Shown: positions 31,499 to 42,671, counted from the stretch's first letter. The stretch: DNA of 64,000 bases from Oceanobacter sp. (GCA_002733645.1 NVWL01000002.1:1-64000), one strand, 5' to 3'. The notes: generated by a model from the sequence alone, not told the origin. Translations and numbers: made by a program.

Positions 31499-32866
31499 AT
31501 GAAACACGCAATTCAGGATGCAGCAGTGGATGCTGGTAGCCCGGAAATTAGTGCTCCAACAGTATCATTACGTGTCCATCCACTGCGTTCTTCGCTGTAT
31601 GAAGAATTGCATAATCGTCCGTCACCGGTGATTGAAGGGGCCTGTCAGGTATCACATTTCACCGTCATGCTGAATGACAATCGCGAAGCCATGTTGGAGC
31701 ACGTGTTGGATTTGTGCCGTCGTTATAGCGTGCCTGGCCCAGGGTCTGACTCCAGTTGTTTGTATCAAGACTTTGGCGGTTTCGAGTTGCGCTGGGAGCG
31801 TCACTTGGAATTCGCGAATTTCACCTTTATAAGTAAAGGCGCAGCCCCATTTTCGGACGATGCGTTAGCGTTTATACCAAAAGATTGGCTGGCGTCCATG
31901 CCCGGTGAACTGGTGGTTGCGGTGAATTTGGTCATGGTCGATGACGAGCCTACAGATACTGATTTAAAGCGTTGGTTTGAAGGGCAGCGTTACTCCGGAT
32001 CGAATGTTGCCGAAGACAAAGCGCAAACGTGGACGGCGTTTAAGCTTCATAGCGATGGCTTTGGTCGCATCGTCACTTGGAATCGCAACTTGAGCGGATA
32101 CCAAACAGGGCGAATGGTTCAGCGTTTATGCGAGCTAGAGACGTATCGCCTGATGTCATTATTAGCGTTACCGGTGGCTCGTTCTATGGGCGCTGAATTA
32201 ACACGCATTGAAACCTCACTGGCGGCGTTAAACCAAAGCATCTCTGAAATTGATAAAGACAAGGACGAGCGCGAGTTACTGCAAGAGTTGTCACACCTCG
32301 CAGCGGAAGTGGAACGTCACCGCTCGGATACCAACTTTCGTTTTGCCGCGGCTGTGGCCTATCACGATTTAGTGCGTGATCGCTTACGTCAATTACGTGA
32401 AAGCCCGATTGAGGGCGTACAAAGTATGCAGGAATTTCTTGAACGCCGTTTAACGCCGGGGATTAAGACCTGTAACTCGGTGCGCGATCGCCTTGAAGAT
32501 CTGTCTCGTCGTATTCACCGCACAACCAGCTTGTTGCGTACCCGGGTGGATCTATCCATTCAAGAACAGAACCAGCATTTGTTGTCATCAATGAATCGTC
32601 GAAGTCAGCTGCAACTGCGCTTGCAGCAAACGGTTGAAGGGTTGTCGGTAGTGGCGATTGGTTATTATCTATTGTCATTGATGGAAATAGGTTTCCTCGG
32701 GCTGAAATCAGCAGGTGTACCGATGGATGTATATTTAGCCAAAGGCATTGCATTGCCGATAGTGTTGCTGGTGGTGTGGATGGGTGTACGTGGTGTTCGC
32801 AAGCATGTCACACGTCGGAGCTACAGTAAGAAAGATGAGAAAAAGCGGCAAGAATCTGACGGCTAA
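31499..32866 (+). CDS. DUF3422 family protein
   Basis: HPLRSSLYEELHNRPSP...RRIHRTTSLLRTRVDLSIQEQNQHLLSSMNRRSQLQLRLQQTVEGLSVVAIGYYL. Confidence 0.88.
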   Translation: MKHAIQDAAVDAGSPEISAPTVSLRVHPLRSSLYEELHNRPSPVIEGACQVSHFTVMLNDNREAMLEHVLDLCRRYSVPGPGSDSSCLYQDFGGFELRWERHLEFANFTFISKGAAPFSDDALAFIPKDWLASMPGELVVAVNLVMVDDEPTDTDLKRWFEGQRYSGSNVAEDKAQTWTAFKLHSDGFGRIVTWNRNLSGYQTGRMVQRLCELETYRLMSLLALPVARSMGAELTRIETSLAALNQSISEIDKDKDERELLQELSHLAAEVERHRSDTNFRFAAAVAYHDLVRDRLRQLRESPIEGVQSMQEFLERRLTPGIKTCNSVRDRLEDLSRRIHRTTSLLRTRVDLSIQEQNQHLLSSMNRRSQLQLRLQQTVEGLSVVAIGYYLLSLMEIGFLGLKSAGVPMDVYLAKGIALPIVLLVVWMGVRGVRKHVTRRSYSKKDEKKRQESDG

Positions 32867-32893
32867 CGGCCATTTTTAACCGCTCGAAACTTT

Positions 32894-32920
32894 AAAGCCC
32901 TGATAAATCAGGGCTTTTTT
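32894..32920 (+). terminator. Rho-independent terminator
   Basis: AAAGCCCTGA-taaa-TCAGGGCTTTTTT. Confidence 0.88.
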
Positions 32921-32978
32921 GTTATTGGCTTGCATATTGCTCCTGTCCTTACATCGGCATCGTGAGTAGAGAAGTAAT

Positions 32979-33509
32979 ATGCAATCTTGGCAAAAAATAT
33001 GTACTGAAACGCTTACTCCCCTGCAACTACAGTCTTTTGCAGAGTTAGAGTTAAAACAAAAGTCAAAATCTGAGTTTGATTCGACATCTAACAGAAGCCC
33101 AGCGCAATCTAAAGCGATAGTCCCTCATACTCAGCCTCCGTTGTCAGCTGTTCGTCGGGCGGTGGATTACTTGCAGTTATGTATTCGTGATCAGGCAGCC
33201 TTAGGCGATAGAACCGGAGCGCTGGCGTTGGCAGGCGTACTGGAAGTGCTACACGGCATAGGTCGAGCCAGTGATCTTTTGATTCGTCGTGCTGAAGGTG
33301 ACGCGTATGACTATATTGCCAACTACACTGAATTAGTAGAAGAGGCCGGTGCAGGAGTTCACACTCTTCAAGGCCTTTGGTTAGTGGCCGATGTTTTAGC
33401 CGCCACCGACTTTGCCCGTAAAGAAGAAATGCACACAGGGCAGCTTTGTAGCTACGCAAGAGTGGAAGAGATATATGGGATGTATTATGCGCCAAACCGC
33501 AACTTTTAA
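32979..33509 (+). CDS. Hypothetical protein
   Basis: 176 aa ORF, no recognised family. Confidence 0.6.
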   Translation: MQSWQKICTETLTPLQLQSFAELELKQKSKSEFDSTSNRSPAQSKAIVPHTQPPLSAVRRAVDYLQLCIRDQAALGDRTGALALAGVLEVLHGIGRASDLLIRRAEGDAYDYIANYTELVEEAGAGVHTLQGLWLVADVLAATDFARKEEMHTGQLCSYARVEEIYGMYYAPNRNF

Positions 33510-33522
33510 ATTGTTGGCCACG

Positions 33523-34395
33523 ATGTCTAACAGCAGCTTTAAGAACAGACTCAAAAAATCAATATTCATTGGTTTAATCGCGATTGGGTCGATTTTTTCC
33601 TCCGCCGCGCAAGCGAACGGCGTGACTTGGACCAGTGATACTTTTGGTGATTTAGACAGTGGTGCGGGGAGTCGCTTTGCCAGTTCGCAAATTGCGATTA
33701 CCTTACCGCTTGAGCGTCAGCAAAGTGGTGACGAAGTTTTCAATACCGATGTGCACCTGGATCTTACCGAGTTCCGCTGGTCTGATACTACGGCAGCGAC
33801 CGGAGAATATTTGTGGTTGTCTGTGCCTATTTATTATCGTCAAAAGCGAACAAGTGGTGTTGAACTGCACGTCAAAGTTGAACCCGGCTTGATGACGGAT
33901 CTTGATGCGATGGGAACGGAGAACCTAACGGCTAATGTTGAATTGAGCGGACGTAGCTATACCGGCCGTACGAGCTTTTGGCAGTACGGTATTGTGGTTA
34001 ATCGCTACTTTGGTGATCGCAACCCAAGGCCATTAGTTGCCTATGCTACGCGGCTAACGGACTCGACTGAAATGTGGCTGGGTTTTCCGAAAACGAATAT
34101 ACAAACGCGTTGGAGTAAAGATTTTTCAACGTATTTTCGTATCTATCCCTCCGGTGGATTTTGGCGTGAAGAGGTTGATGACCTAGTACCAGTGAAAGTC
34201 ACCGATGTGTCTTACAGCAACTGGCACATGGGGGTGGGGGGTGAATTCCGTTGGCGCGATAATATTTGGTTTAATGCCGAAATAGGTCAATTGCGCAATC
34301 GACAAATTAAAGCAACCGACGCTACCGGGATAGAAATCAGTGGTACCCCTGCGGATAATGGATATTGGCAGTTGGGTGGAAGTCTACGTTTCTGA
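33523..34395 (+). CDS. Putative outer-membrane beta-barrel protein
   Basis: Signal peptide FIGLIAIGSIFSSAAQA; alternating hydrophobic strands, C-terminal WQLGGSLRF. Confidence 0.6.
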   Translation: MSNSSFKNRLKKSIFIGLIAIGSIFSSAAQANGVTWTSDTFGDLDSGAGSRFASSQIAITLPLERQQSGDEVFNTDVHLDLTEFRWSDTTAATGEYLWLSVPIYYRQKRTSGVELHVKVEPGLMTDLDAMGTENLTANVELSGRSYTGRTSFWQYGIVVNRYFGDRNPRPLVAYATRLTDSTEMWLGFPKTNIQTRWSKDFSTYFRIYPSGGFWREEVDDLVPVKVTDVSYSNWHMGVGGEFRWRDNIWFNAEIGQLRNRQIKATDATGIEISGTPADNGYWQLGGSLRF

Positions 34396-34428
34396 TACAT
34401 TGAGCGAAGTTTCTTAGGAACATAGAAC

Positions 34429-35328
34429 ATGATTCTTCGCTCGTTGATTACACTGTCCGTTTTTTTTACTTCATTTGTCGCAATAACCACCGTTGCTGAC
34501 AACTCAAATCTGCAGTTACCGCCTTTTCCGGGCAGTACCGTAAACAATGCCCTCACCATAAACAGTCAATCCTCGGGCAGCAATGTCAGTCGATATCGAT
34601 TAGTTCTATCTGAACTAGACAACAAACAAGGCCAAGTGTTTGGTGAGCGGGAACGTCGCTTGAGCGGAGACTTGAATCGCCGAGTGGATGAATTACCGGC
34701 TGGCTTGCCTTTAGAGGAAGTACTCACCCATTACTTAAACCAAGTAGACGGCGAGCGTTTATTGTATCTGTGCCGTGGCATAGATTGTGGGAGCAGCCAC
34801 TTTTGGGCGAATGACGTGTTTGGGATTTCTCGCCTTGTTAGCCGTGAAAAAGATCAAGCGTACTTTGCCAGCCTCTCTGCAAAAAATGGCAAAAATGTAG
34901 TGAAGATCGTCTATATATCACTGCGTGGCGGGCGTGAGCCAAAAGCGCTTATTGATACGCTAACCACGACCGATGCCGTGATGGCACAAACTGCGACCAT
35001 GTCGGATGTCAGTGCTGCTTTAGCTCATACCTCGGGGTGGCTGCCAGGCCTAGTGGTGAACGCAGGGCATGTTGATATTGACAGCAGTCAACCGTTAATT
35101 ACCGTTATTAATCAATTATCCGCTGGCGTGAAATCGCGCTTGCAGTTGATCATGCATTGTTATGACGGCGTGCATATTGACGATACACTCGCGTGCTCAA
35201 ATACATTAGCCTCAGAGCTGCAAAGTGCTCTGCCTGGTCTTGAGGTGCGTGCTCAAGGAGCGCTGACGCCTTCCCCTGATTCTGCAGCAACTCCGGCAGT
35301 TCGTTTTGTTATTTGGCCGGGACGATAA
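34429..35328 (+). CDS. DUF4892-like periplasmic protein
   Basis: LYLCRGIDCGSSHFWANDVFGISRL and ring-type N-terminal architecture; signal peptide. Confidence 0.65.
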   Translation: MILRSLITLSVFFTSFVAITTVADNSNLQLPPFPGSTVNNALTINSQSSGSNVSRYRLVLSELDNKQGQVFGERERRLSGDLNRRVDELPAGLPLEEVLTHYLNQVDGERLLYLCRGIDCGSSHFWANDVFGISRLVSREKDQAYFASLSAKNGKNVVKIVYISLRGGREPKALIDTLTTTDAVMAQTATMSDVSAALAHTSGWLPGLVVNAGHVDIDSSQPLITVINQLSAGVKSRLQLIMHCYDGVHIDDTLACSNTLASELQSALPGLEVRAQGALTPSPDSAATPAVRFVIWPGR

Positions 35329-35354
35329 CCGGTATTTATAAGGACTCGATTAAA

Positions 35355-36293
35355 ATGCCTGAAGGTAAAAAAACGGTCGCACTGGCATTAGGCAGTGGTG
35401 GTGCACGAGGTTACACCCATATTGGTGTGATACAGGCCTTAGAAGAGCGTGGTTATAACATTGTTAGTATTTCCGGTTGCTCAATGGGGGCAATCGTTGG
35501 CGGTTTTTACGCGGCGGGTAAACTAGAACAATATCGCGATTGGGTGTGCAGCTTAGGTTACCTAGATATTTTACGGTTGGTTGATTTCAGCTTGTTATCA
35601 AGTGGTGCGATTAAGTTAGAAAAAGTCTACGATGCTTTGACTGAGATGTTGGGAGACTGCCAAATCGAAGATTTAAGTATTCCTTATACCTCTGTGGCAA
35701 CGGACATTCGGCATAAAAAAGAAATCTGGTTCCAACGTGGATCATTGGTGGATGCCATGCGCGCCTCGGCAGCGATTCCAACCATCTTATCCCCTGTGGT
35801 GACTGACGATATGATGCTGGTGGATGGGGCGGTATTAAATCCACTCCCGATTACGCCTTGTGTTTCTGCTCATGCGAATTTCATCATGGCGGTTGATATT
35901 AACGCAGATGTTCCCGTCCCTGAGAATTTGCTGCAAAGCATCACCGAAACTGAGAAGAATAAAAGCGCTTGGCTAGATAACGTAATCGATAAAGCATCCG
36001 ATTGGTTAGGGCGTAAAAATAATGGCGAAAGCCGAGAAGAAGCAGGGATGAACCTTGGCAAGTTAGAAATGCTCAGCCGAATGTTTGAAGTCATGCAGTC
36101 GTCGTTGAGCCGCTTTAAGACCGCAGGCTATCCGCCTGATTTGATGATACGTATTCCCTCTGAATGCTGTGAAATGTACGAATTTTATCGTGCCGAAGAA
36201 ATGATTCGCATGGGGTATCAAATTGCCAATGACGCATTGGATGCCTTTGAACATGGGCATAGCAGTCTGTACGGCGAGCGAATGAACTACTAG
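35355..36293 (+). CDS. Patatin-like phospholipase family protein
   Basis: GSGGARGYTHIGV oxyanion motif, GCSMG lipase motif, VDGAVLNPLP catalytic Asp. Confidence 0.9.
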   Translation: MPEGKKTVALALGSGGARGYTHIGVIQALEERGYNIVSISGCSMGAIVGGFYAAGKLEQYRDWVCSLGYLDILRLVDFSLLSSGAIKLEKVYDALTEMLGDCQIEDLSIPYTSVATDIRHKKEIWFQRGSLVDAMRASAAIPTILSPVVTDDMMLVDGAVLNPLPITPCVSAHANFIMAVDINADVPVPENLLQSITETEKNKSAWLDNVIDKASDWLGRKNNGESREEAGMNLGKLEMLSRMFEVMQSSLSRFKTAGYPPDLMIRIPSECCEMYEFYRAEEMIRMGYQIANDALDAFEHGHSSLYGERMNY

Positions 36294-36373
36294 CCGCGTG
36301 AAGGGGAGTTGTAGCAGGATAGTGTGAGCGGGCGCTATCAGCTACAATAGCGCTTTTTTAGCAGGCTCGCCTA

Positions 36374-37333
36374 ATGCAGGATCATTTGATCGACGACCCA
36401 TGTCCGGATACTGAGTTTTCTCATCATGCTGCTGAAGCACTTGAAGAGTTACGTACTGTTCAAGACATGATCCGCTGGGCCGTAAGCCGTATGTCTCAAG
36501 AGGGCTTGTATTATGGTCATGGTACCGACAACCCTTGGGACGAAGCACTCTATCTTGTTGCGCACGCGCTAGCGTTACCTTGGAAGTTAGCTGACGAATG
36601 GCGAGATGCTCGCATTACCCGCAGTGAGCGTGGAGATATTTTAGCGCTGCTCGAACAACGTATTGTCGGCAAAGTCCCCACCCCTTACCTGACAGGCGTT
36701 AGTTGGTTTTGTGAACGTCCTTACTTTGTTGATGAGCGGGTGCTTATTCCACGTTCGCCGATTGGCGAACTGATTGAGAGTCGATTTGCACCGTGGTGGC
36801 CAAGCGATCAAGAGCCTCAGCGCATTCTTGATCTTTGTACCGGCTCAGGCTGTATTGGAATTGCGTGTGCGTATGAGTTTGAGAGTGCGCAAGTCGACTT
36901 GCTTGATATCTCATTTGACGCACTCGAAGTTGCCGAGGCAAATATTGCTGAACACGGTGTCGAGGATCGTGTTTTTGCGCTGCAATCTGATTTATTTGAG
37001 GCAGCGAGCGGGCGTTACGATTTAATTATTTCAAATCCACCGTACGTGGATGCCGATGATATGGCCTGCCTACCGGAGGAGTATCATCACGAGCCTGAAT
37101 TGGCGTTAGCCGCAGGCGAGGATGGTCTTGATCTGGTTCACATTATGTTGAAGCAGGCACGAGACTACCTGACCGATAACGGCGTGTTTGTGTTGGAAGT
37201 TGGTAACAGCTACCCAGCGCTGCAAGCGGCGTATCCGCAATTGCCATTTATATGGCCAGTATTTGCCCGTGGGGGGCACGGCGTATGTGTACTGCATGCG
37301 CGCGATCTTGATATGTTAATCGGTAGCGCATAA
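36374..37333 (+). CDS. prmB: Ribosomal protein L3 N5-glutamine methyltransferase
   Basis: LDLCTGSGCIGIA, LIISNPPYVDADDM; upstream of aroC. Confidence 0.92.
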   Translation: MQDHLIDDPCPDTEFSHHAAEALEELRTVQDMIRWAVSRMSQEGLYYGHGTDNPWDEALYLVAHALALPWKLADEWRDARITRSERGDILALLEQRIVGKVPTPYLTGVSWFCERPYFVDERVLIPRSPIGELIESRFAPWWPSDQEPQRILDLCTGSGCIGIACAYEFESAQVDLLDISFDALEVAEANIAEHGVEDRVFALQSDLFEAASGRYDLIISNPPYVDADDMACLPEEYHHEPELALAAGEDGLDLVHIMLKQARDYLTDNGVFVLEVGNSYPALQAAYPQLPFIWPVFARGGHGVCVLHARDLDMLIGSA

Positions 37334-37366
37334 GCGCCCGAGTATGATGCCCGAATAGGAAAGTGT

Positions 37367-38467
37367 ATGTCTGGTAATAGCTTCGGAAAACTTTTTACAA
37401 TCAGCACCTTTGGTGAAAGTCATGGCTTAGCACTGGGTGCTGTCGTGGATGGCTGCCCTCCGGGCATCCCCTTGACTGAGGAAGATCTGCAAGCGGACCT
37501 TGATCGCCGTAAGCCAGGAACTTCGCGCCATACCACACAGCGCCGTGAACCTGATCAGGTGAAAATTCTATCGGGTGTCTTTGAAGGAAAAACCACCGGT
37601 ACGCCGATTGGTTTGTTGATTGAAAATACCGATCAACGTTCAAAAGACTATTCCAATATTGCCAGTACGTTTCGCCCGGCACATGCAGACTACTCATACA
37701 CGCATAAATACGGGTTCCGCGATTACCGTGGTGGTGGCCGTTCATCGGCTCGTGAAACCGCGATGCGCGTTGCGGCGGGTGCGATAGCCAAAAAAGCCTT
37801 GGCTGAAAAGGGTATCCAGATTCGAGGTTACCTATCTCAGCTTGGCCCAATTAAGGCGGAAACCTTCGATTGGGACCAGGTGCATCAAAATCCATTCTTC
37901 TGCCCAGACGCCTCGAAAGTGCCTGAGATGGAAGAGTACATGGACAAGCTACGCAAGGAATGCAACTCAGTAGGAGCACGTATCAGTGTCATGGCCACCG
38001 GCTTAATGCCAGGGTTAGGCGAGCCTATTTTTGATCGCTTAGACGCTGAACTTGCTCATGCCTTAATGAGTATTAACGCCGTAAAAGGCGTTGAGATTGG
38101 TGATGGCTTTGATGTCGTTGAGCAGAAAGGCACAGAGCATCGCGATGAAATGACCCCTGAGGGATTCTTAAGCAATCACGCCGGTGGCATCGTTGGTGGT
38201 ATTTCAACGGGCCAAGATATTGTGGCTCATATTGCATTGAAACCCACCTCAAGCATGGCGATTCCAGGCCGTTCTATTGATATTGATGGCAATGAAATTG
38301 AAGTCATCACCAAAGGTCGTCACGATCCTTGTGTGGGCATTCGCGCGACGCCAATCGCAGAAGCGATGATGGCGATTGTGTTGTTGGATCACCTGATGCG
38401 AAATCGTGGGCAAAATGCCGATGTGCATTGCGCAACGCCCGTGATTCCGGGTCAAGCGCCTGTTTAA
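37367..38467 (+). CDS. aroC: Chorismate synthase
   Basis: [48 protein letters not shown]. Confidence 0.97.
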   Translation: MSGNSFGKLFTISTFGESHGLALGAVVDGCPPGIPLTEEDLQADLDRRKPGTSRHTTQRREPDQVKILSGVFEGKTTGTPIGLLIENTDQRSKDYSNIASTFRPAHADYSYTHKYGFRDYRGGGRSSARETAMRVAAGAIAKKALAEKGIQIRGYLSQLGPIKAETFDWDQVHQNPFFCPDASKVPEMEEYMDKLRKECNSVGARISVMATGLMPGLGEPIFDRLDAELAHALMSINAVKGVEIGDGFDVVEQKGTEHRDEMTPEGFLSNHAGGIVGGISTGQDIVAHIALKPTSSMAIPGRSIDIDGNEIEVITKGRHDPCVGIRATPIAEAMMAIVLLDHLMRNRGQNADVHCATPVIPGQAPV

Positions 38468-38581
38468 ATCTGCATGCATACAGCCAAGGTGTTTAAAACA
38501 CACTGCTGATTAACAGCGCCGGTGATCAATTCAGTCATACTTCTATGACGGTCACCGGTGAACTCCCATTGGCGGATTATC

Positions 38582-39733
38582 ATGCAAGCTTCCTCTAGTC
38601 ACTTCGCGCTCTTTTATGCGCTGTATTTTGCACTTCTTGGCTGCATCGCTCCGTTTTGGGGGCTGTACCTACAACACTTGGAATTCTCTGCTTCAGACAT
38701 CGGTTTATTAATGGGGATGTTTGGTGTTGTGCGCATCCTTGCCCCAAATATTTGGGCCGCTCAAGCGCGACATTTTAATAGCACCCTCCACATGATTCGC
38801 CTTGCCGGGCTGCTGACGGTTGTGTCGTTTACCTTAATCTTTGTTGCCCGAGACTTGGTGTGGGTGGCGGTCGTGATGGTGGCCTACGGGTTTTTCTGGG
38901 CGGCGATGCTGCCCCAGTACGAAGCGCTATGCATGGAGAGTTTAGGTAATCAATTGGATCGATATAGCCGAGTCCGGTTATGGGGGTCGTTAGGCTTTGT
39001 TATTACCGTAGGGGTTTTGGGCGCTGTATTCGATCAGTGGGGTATCGTATTGCTCCCTGTGATTATGTGGATACTTATGGTGCTTATTACGGTAAACACT
39101 TGGCTGGTCTCTCAAGATAAGCGGCCAAAAGAACAGGTGTTAGGTCAGGCCTCTTTTCTTAGTCTCTTAACGTCGAAAGCCGTCATTGGCTTTATTGTTG
39201 TAAATATATTTCTGCAAATCTCGTTTGGACCTTATTACACCTTTTTCAGTATTTTTCTTGAAAGTGCGGGATACAGCGCAAGTCTAATCGGAGTTTTTTG
39301 GGCCATTGGCGTCATTGCGGAGGTGATTCTATTTTGGCAGTTTGGTCGCATTATGCACCTGATGAGCTGGCGTACTTGGATCGCTGTGAGTTTGATTGTG
39401 ACTGGCATACGCTGGGCGTTAACGGGGTACTTATTGCATTCGGTTTGGACTTTAATACTGCTACAAACCTTACACGCGTTCAGTTTTGCTGCTATGCACG
39501 CGGTGTCAATGCGCTATATTCAGAGTCTGTTCCCCGGAAGTTTGCAAGCACGTGGTCAGGCGCTCTACAGTAGCGTCAGTTTTGGTTTAGGGGGAGCCAT
39601 CGGTGCGTTCGCCAGTGGCTTGCTTTGGGAATCTTTGGGTGGCACGCTGGTCTTCTTATTGGCGGGCATCGTTTCAATGCTGGCTGCAGTCATCGCCATC
39701 TACACTCTAGACAACGAAAAGACAGCGCAGTAA
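38582..39733 (+). CDS. MFS transporter, phenylpropionate-permease-like (HcaT/PPP type)
   Basis: ALYFALLGCIAPFWGLYLQHLEFSASDIGLLMG; about 12 TM segments. Confidence 0.82.
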   Translation: MQASSSHFALFYALYFALLGCIAPFWGLYLQHLEFSASDIGLLMGMFGVVRILAPNIWAAQARHFNSTLHMIRLAGLLTVVSFTLIFVARDLVWVAVVMVAYGFFWAAMLPQYEALCMESLGNQLDRYSRVRLWGSLGFVITVGVLGAVFDQWGIVLLPVIMWILMVLITVNTWLVSQDKRPKEQVLGQASFLSLLTSKAVIGFIVVNIFLQISFGPYYTFFSIFLESAGYSASLIGVFWAIGVIAEVILFWQFGRIMHLMSWRTWIAVSLIVTGIRWALTGYLLHSVWTLILLQTLHAFSFAAMHAVSMRYIQSLFPGSLQARGQALYSSVSFGLGGAIGAFASGLLWESLGGTLVFLLAGIVSMLAAVIAIYTLDNEKTAQ

Positions 39734-39780
39734 AAAGAGCGAATAGGTTTGAAAATTTACAAAGATCCAAGGAACACCGC

Positions 39781-40026
39781 ATGAAAGTTAATGTCACTCT
39801 AGATATGACGCCTGAAGAATTTCGGCGATTACTGGGGCTTCCAGATGCGCAACAGTTTCAGCAAGAAGTCTTTAACCAAATGATGGAAAAGATGAAAGCT
39901 GGAGAAGAAGGTTACGATCCAATGAGCTTGTATCAGCCCTTGATGGAAAATGGCATGAATGCAATGTCAGAGTTTCAACGGGTGATGATGTCGATGATGT
40001 CGTCGGCAGGGCAAGCAAGTGAATAA
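39781..40026 (+). CDS. Small DUF6489-like protein in PHA locus
   Basis: MKVNVTLDMTPEEFRRLLGLPDAQQFQQEVFNQMMEKM; ATG 39781; the supplied ORF extends into the MFS gene. Confidence 0.6.
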   Translation: MKVNVTLDMTPEEFRRLLGLPDAQQFQQEVFNQMMEKMKAGEEGYDPMSLYQPLMENGMNAMSEFQRVMMSMMSSAGQASE

Positions 40027-40253
40027 CAAGCGAGTGAAAAAATAGGACAGTTGAAGCCGCACCAAGGGCGGTCTAAGACAAAAACGGACATCCTTATCGC
40101 CAATGTTAGCTTTGCTCATACGGATTGATGGAAATAAGAGGAATTCTAGTCAGTCGCTGCTACTTTAATAAGCGACTGTCACGCAGGTGTAAAAAAGCCT
40201 TCGCACACTGTGAAGGCTTAACGTTCTGACCAACCATTGTAAGGAGCACGACC

Positions 40254-40637
40254 ATGCAAGAGAATATTCTTAATGCATTCGCTGAACAGGCCAAGACGAT
40301 GTATGCGCCTATGACCAAGTTCAACAGCCTTTTTGTAGAAAATATGGAGAAGCTAACTGAATATCAAATTGGCGCGGTTAAGAGCTACGCTGAGATGAGT
40401 CTGAGCCAAATGAAATCGGCGACTGAGGTTAAAGACCTTGAGTCGATGCGAACGTTTGCTTCTGCACAAACGGAAATGGCGACTGACTTCAATAAAAAAG
40501 TGATGGAAGATGTGAAGACTTTGTCTGACATGACGATGGAGTTCAAAACGCAGATGGAAGGTATCACCGAAGAAATGCGTAGCACGGTTGCCGAAACTGC
40601 CAAGGCTAAGCCAGCAGCGAAAGGCAAAGCAGCTTAA
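40254..40637 (+). CDS. Phasin family protein
   Basis: FNSLFVENMEKLTEYQIGAVKSYAEMSLSQMKSATEVKD; Ala/Lys tail; next to phaC. Confidence 0.88.
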   Translation: MQENILNAFAEQAKTMYAPMTKFNSLFVENMEKLTEYQIGAVKSYAEMSLSQMKSATEVKDLESMRTFASAQTEMATDFNKKVMEDVKTLSDMTMEFKTQMEGITEEMRSTVAETAKAKPAAKGKAA

Positions 40638-40656
40638 TTTAGCTGCATGAAAAATT

Positions 40657-40682
40657 AGGCCACCTTTTAGGTGGCCTTTTTT
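40657..40682 (+). terminator. Rho-independent terminator
   Basis: AGGCCACC-tttt-AGGTGGCCTTTTTT. Confidence 0.85.
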
Positions 40683-40740
40683 GATGGTTCTCATATTTGT
40701 ATTAAACCTCGTTAGCTCAAACCTCATTAGATGAATAGGG

Positions 40741-42552
40741 ATGAATACAGTGTCTGATAAGTTATCCACCGCTGTAAGTGATTACTTTGATGCAGCAATA
40801 CAAGCCGCAGAACAAACAGGAGCTGTTTGGGAAAAATTCCAAGCACAATCAACCTCTGCAGATGATCCAGCCGCTTGTGTACTTACTGATTTTTCTGAAG
40901 CATTAAAAGAACTGGGTGAGGCAATGATGTCGAAGCCAGAAAAAATCATGGAAGATCAAATGAGCCTGCTGTTAAAACAACAGGAGCTGTTTCAACACAC
41001 TGTGCTGCGTTTTATGGGGAAAGAAGTTGAGCCGGTCATTGAGCCAGAAAAAAGCGACAAACGATTTAAAAACGTAGAGTGGGATGCTAATCCAGTATTC
41101 GACTACGTGAAACAACTTTATTTACTTCAAGGTCAGACCTTGATGAAAATGGTCGATGACACTGAAGGGTTGAGTGACCAGTCGAGAAATAAAGTTGAAT
41201 ACCTAATACGCCAATATGTAAATGCATTAGCGCCATCAAACTTCGCCGGTTTGAATCCTGACGTGATTAATAAAACACTGCAAACCGGTGGGCAAAATTT
41301 AGCATTAGGTATTGAACAGTTAACGGAAGATCTTGAAGCCAGTGCACAGGGGGCGCTGAATGTTTCAATGACAGATAAAGCCGCGTTTCAAGTGGGTCGT
41401 AATGTAGCGACAACACCGGGAAAGGTGGTGTATCAAAATGACTTAATGCAGCTTATTCAATATGCGCCGAGTACTCCAACTGTATTTAAACGTCCGTTGT
41501 TAGTGATCCCTCCTTTTATTAATAAATATTACATCATGGATCTGAGAGAGAATAACTCTCTATTGAAATGGTTAGTTGATCAAGGCCATACCGTATTTGT
41601 TATTTCTTGGGTGAATCCGGGACCAGCATTACGTGATAAAGGCTTCGATAATTATTTACTTGAAGGCCCTGTTGAAGCCATTGATGTGATTGAGTCCATC
41701 ACGGGCGAAAAAGACATCAATGCAATTGGTTACTGCTTAGGTGGCACATTGCTTTCCGCGACTCTGTCGTACTTAAAGAAAAAGCGTAAAAACCGGATTA
41801 AATCAGCGACCTTTCTCGCGACCTTAATCGACTTTTCAATGCCGGGAGAAATTGGTGTGTTTGTGAATGAAACCACCATTGCAGGATTAGAAAAGCAAAT
41901 GGATATGCTGGGTTACTACGACGGTCGCCAGATGTCATTTAGTTTTAATACCTTGCGTGAGAATGACTTGTTCTGGTCGTTTTTTGTGAACAACTATTTA
42001 AAAGGCGAACGTCCTGCGGCATTTGACTTGTTGTACTGGAATACCGATAGCACCAATCTTCCTGCAAGAATGCATTCTTACTATTTGCGAAACATGTACT
42101 TGAATAACTTGTTACGTGAAAAGGACGTTTTGGACGTCGACGGAGTGAAGATTGATTTGTCTGCAATTAAAACTCCTTCGTATTTTTTGTCGGCGTCGCA
42201 AGATCATATTGCTCTTTGGAAAGCGACGTACAAGGGCGCTAAAATACTGGGTGGAAAAAACAGATTTGTTCTTGGTGGATCTGGTCATATCGCGGGGGTG
42301 ATTAATCCACCGTCAGCCGATAAATATAACTACTGGACCAACTCTGAGTTACCCGAAGACAGTGATGAGTGGTTTAAAGGTGCTGAAAGCCACCGTGGTT
42401 CATGGTGGCCAGATTGGGAGGAGTGGGTATCTACCCAAGGTGGCACCGAGCAGGTAGACGCTCGTACGCCAGGAGATGGCTTATACGCTGCTTTAGAAGA
42501 CGCACCGGGAAGTTACGTGCGAATGCGCATCAGTGATGTGGTGGGTGCTTAA
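40741..42552 (+). CDS. phaC: Class I polyhydroxyalkanoate synthase
   Basis: Lipase-like box GYCLGGTLL, VISWVNPG, GSGHIAGVINPP. Confidence 0.95.
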   Translation: MNTVSDKLSTAVSDYFDAAIQAAEQTGAVWEKFQAQSTSADDPAACVLTDFSEALKELGEAMMSKPEKIMEDQMSLLLKQQELFQHTVLRFMGKEVEPVIEPEKSDKRFKNVEWDANPVFDYVKQLYLLQGQTLMKMVDDTEGLSDQSRNKVEYLIRQYVNALAPSNFAGLNPDVINKTLQTGGQNLALGIEQLTEDLEASAQGALNVSMTDKAAFQVGRNVATTPGKVVYQNDLMQLIQYAPSTPTVFKRPLLVIPPFINKYYIMDLRENNSLLKWLVDQGHTVFVISWVNPGPALRDKGFDNYLLEGPVEAIDVIESITGEKDINAIGYCLGGTLLSATLSYLKKKRKNRIKSATFLATLIDFSMPGEIGVFVNETTIAGLEKQMDMLGYYDGRQMSFSFNTLRENDLFWSFFVNNYLKGERPAAFDLLYWNTDSTNLPARMHSYYLRNMYLNNLLREKDVLDVDGVKIDLSAIKTPSYFLSASQDHIALWKATYKGAKILGGKNRFVLGGSGHIAGVINPPSADKYNYWTNSELPEDSDEWFKGAESHRGSWWPDWEEWVSTQGGTEQVDARTPGDGLYAALEDAPGSYVRMRISDVVGA

Positions 42553-42603
42553 CACTGAAGTAGTGTCTACGATATAAAGGAGCATTAGCTCACTGCTGTT
42601 CCA

Positions 42604-42635
42604 CAGCTTGGAGTGATATATGCCACTCCAAGCTG
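42604..42635. repeat. 12-bp perfect inverted repeat downstream of phaC
   Basis: CAGCTTGGAGTG-atatatgc-CACTCCAAGCTG; no strong T run. Confidence 0.7.
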
Positions 42636-42671
42636 CTTGATTTGCTATGTTATGTTCCTATGGCATCTCTT

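Noticed and set aside
37401-37850. 149-aa minus-strand ORF
   Set aside because: Antisense to aroC, no recognisable motifs
40353-40769. 138-aa minus-strand ORF
   Set aside because: Antisense to the phasin gene and its terminator
42604-42635. Rho-independent terminator after phaC
   Set aside because: The 12-bp inverted repeat is real but lacks a clear T run, so it is recorded only as a repeat
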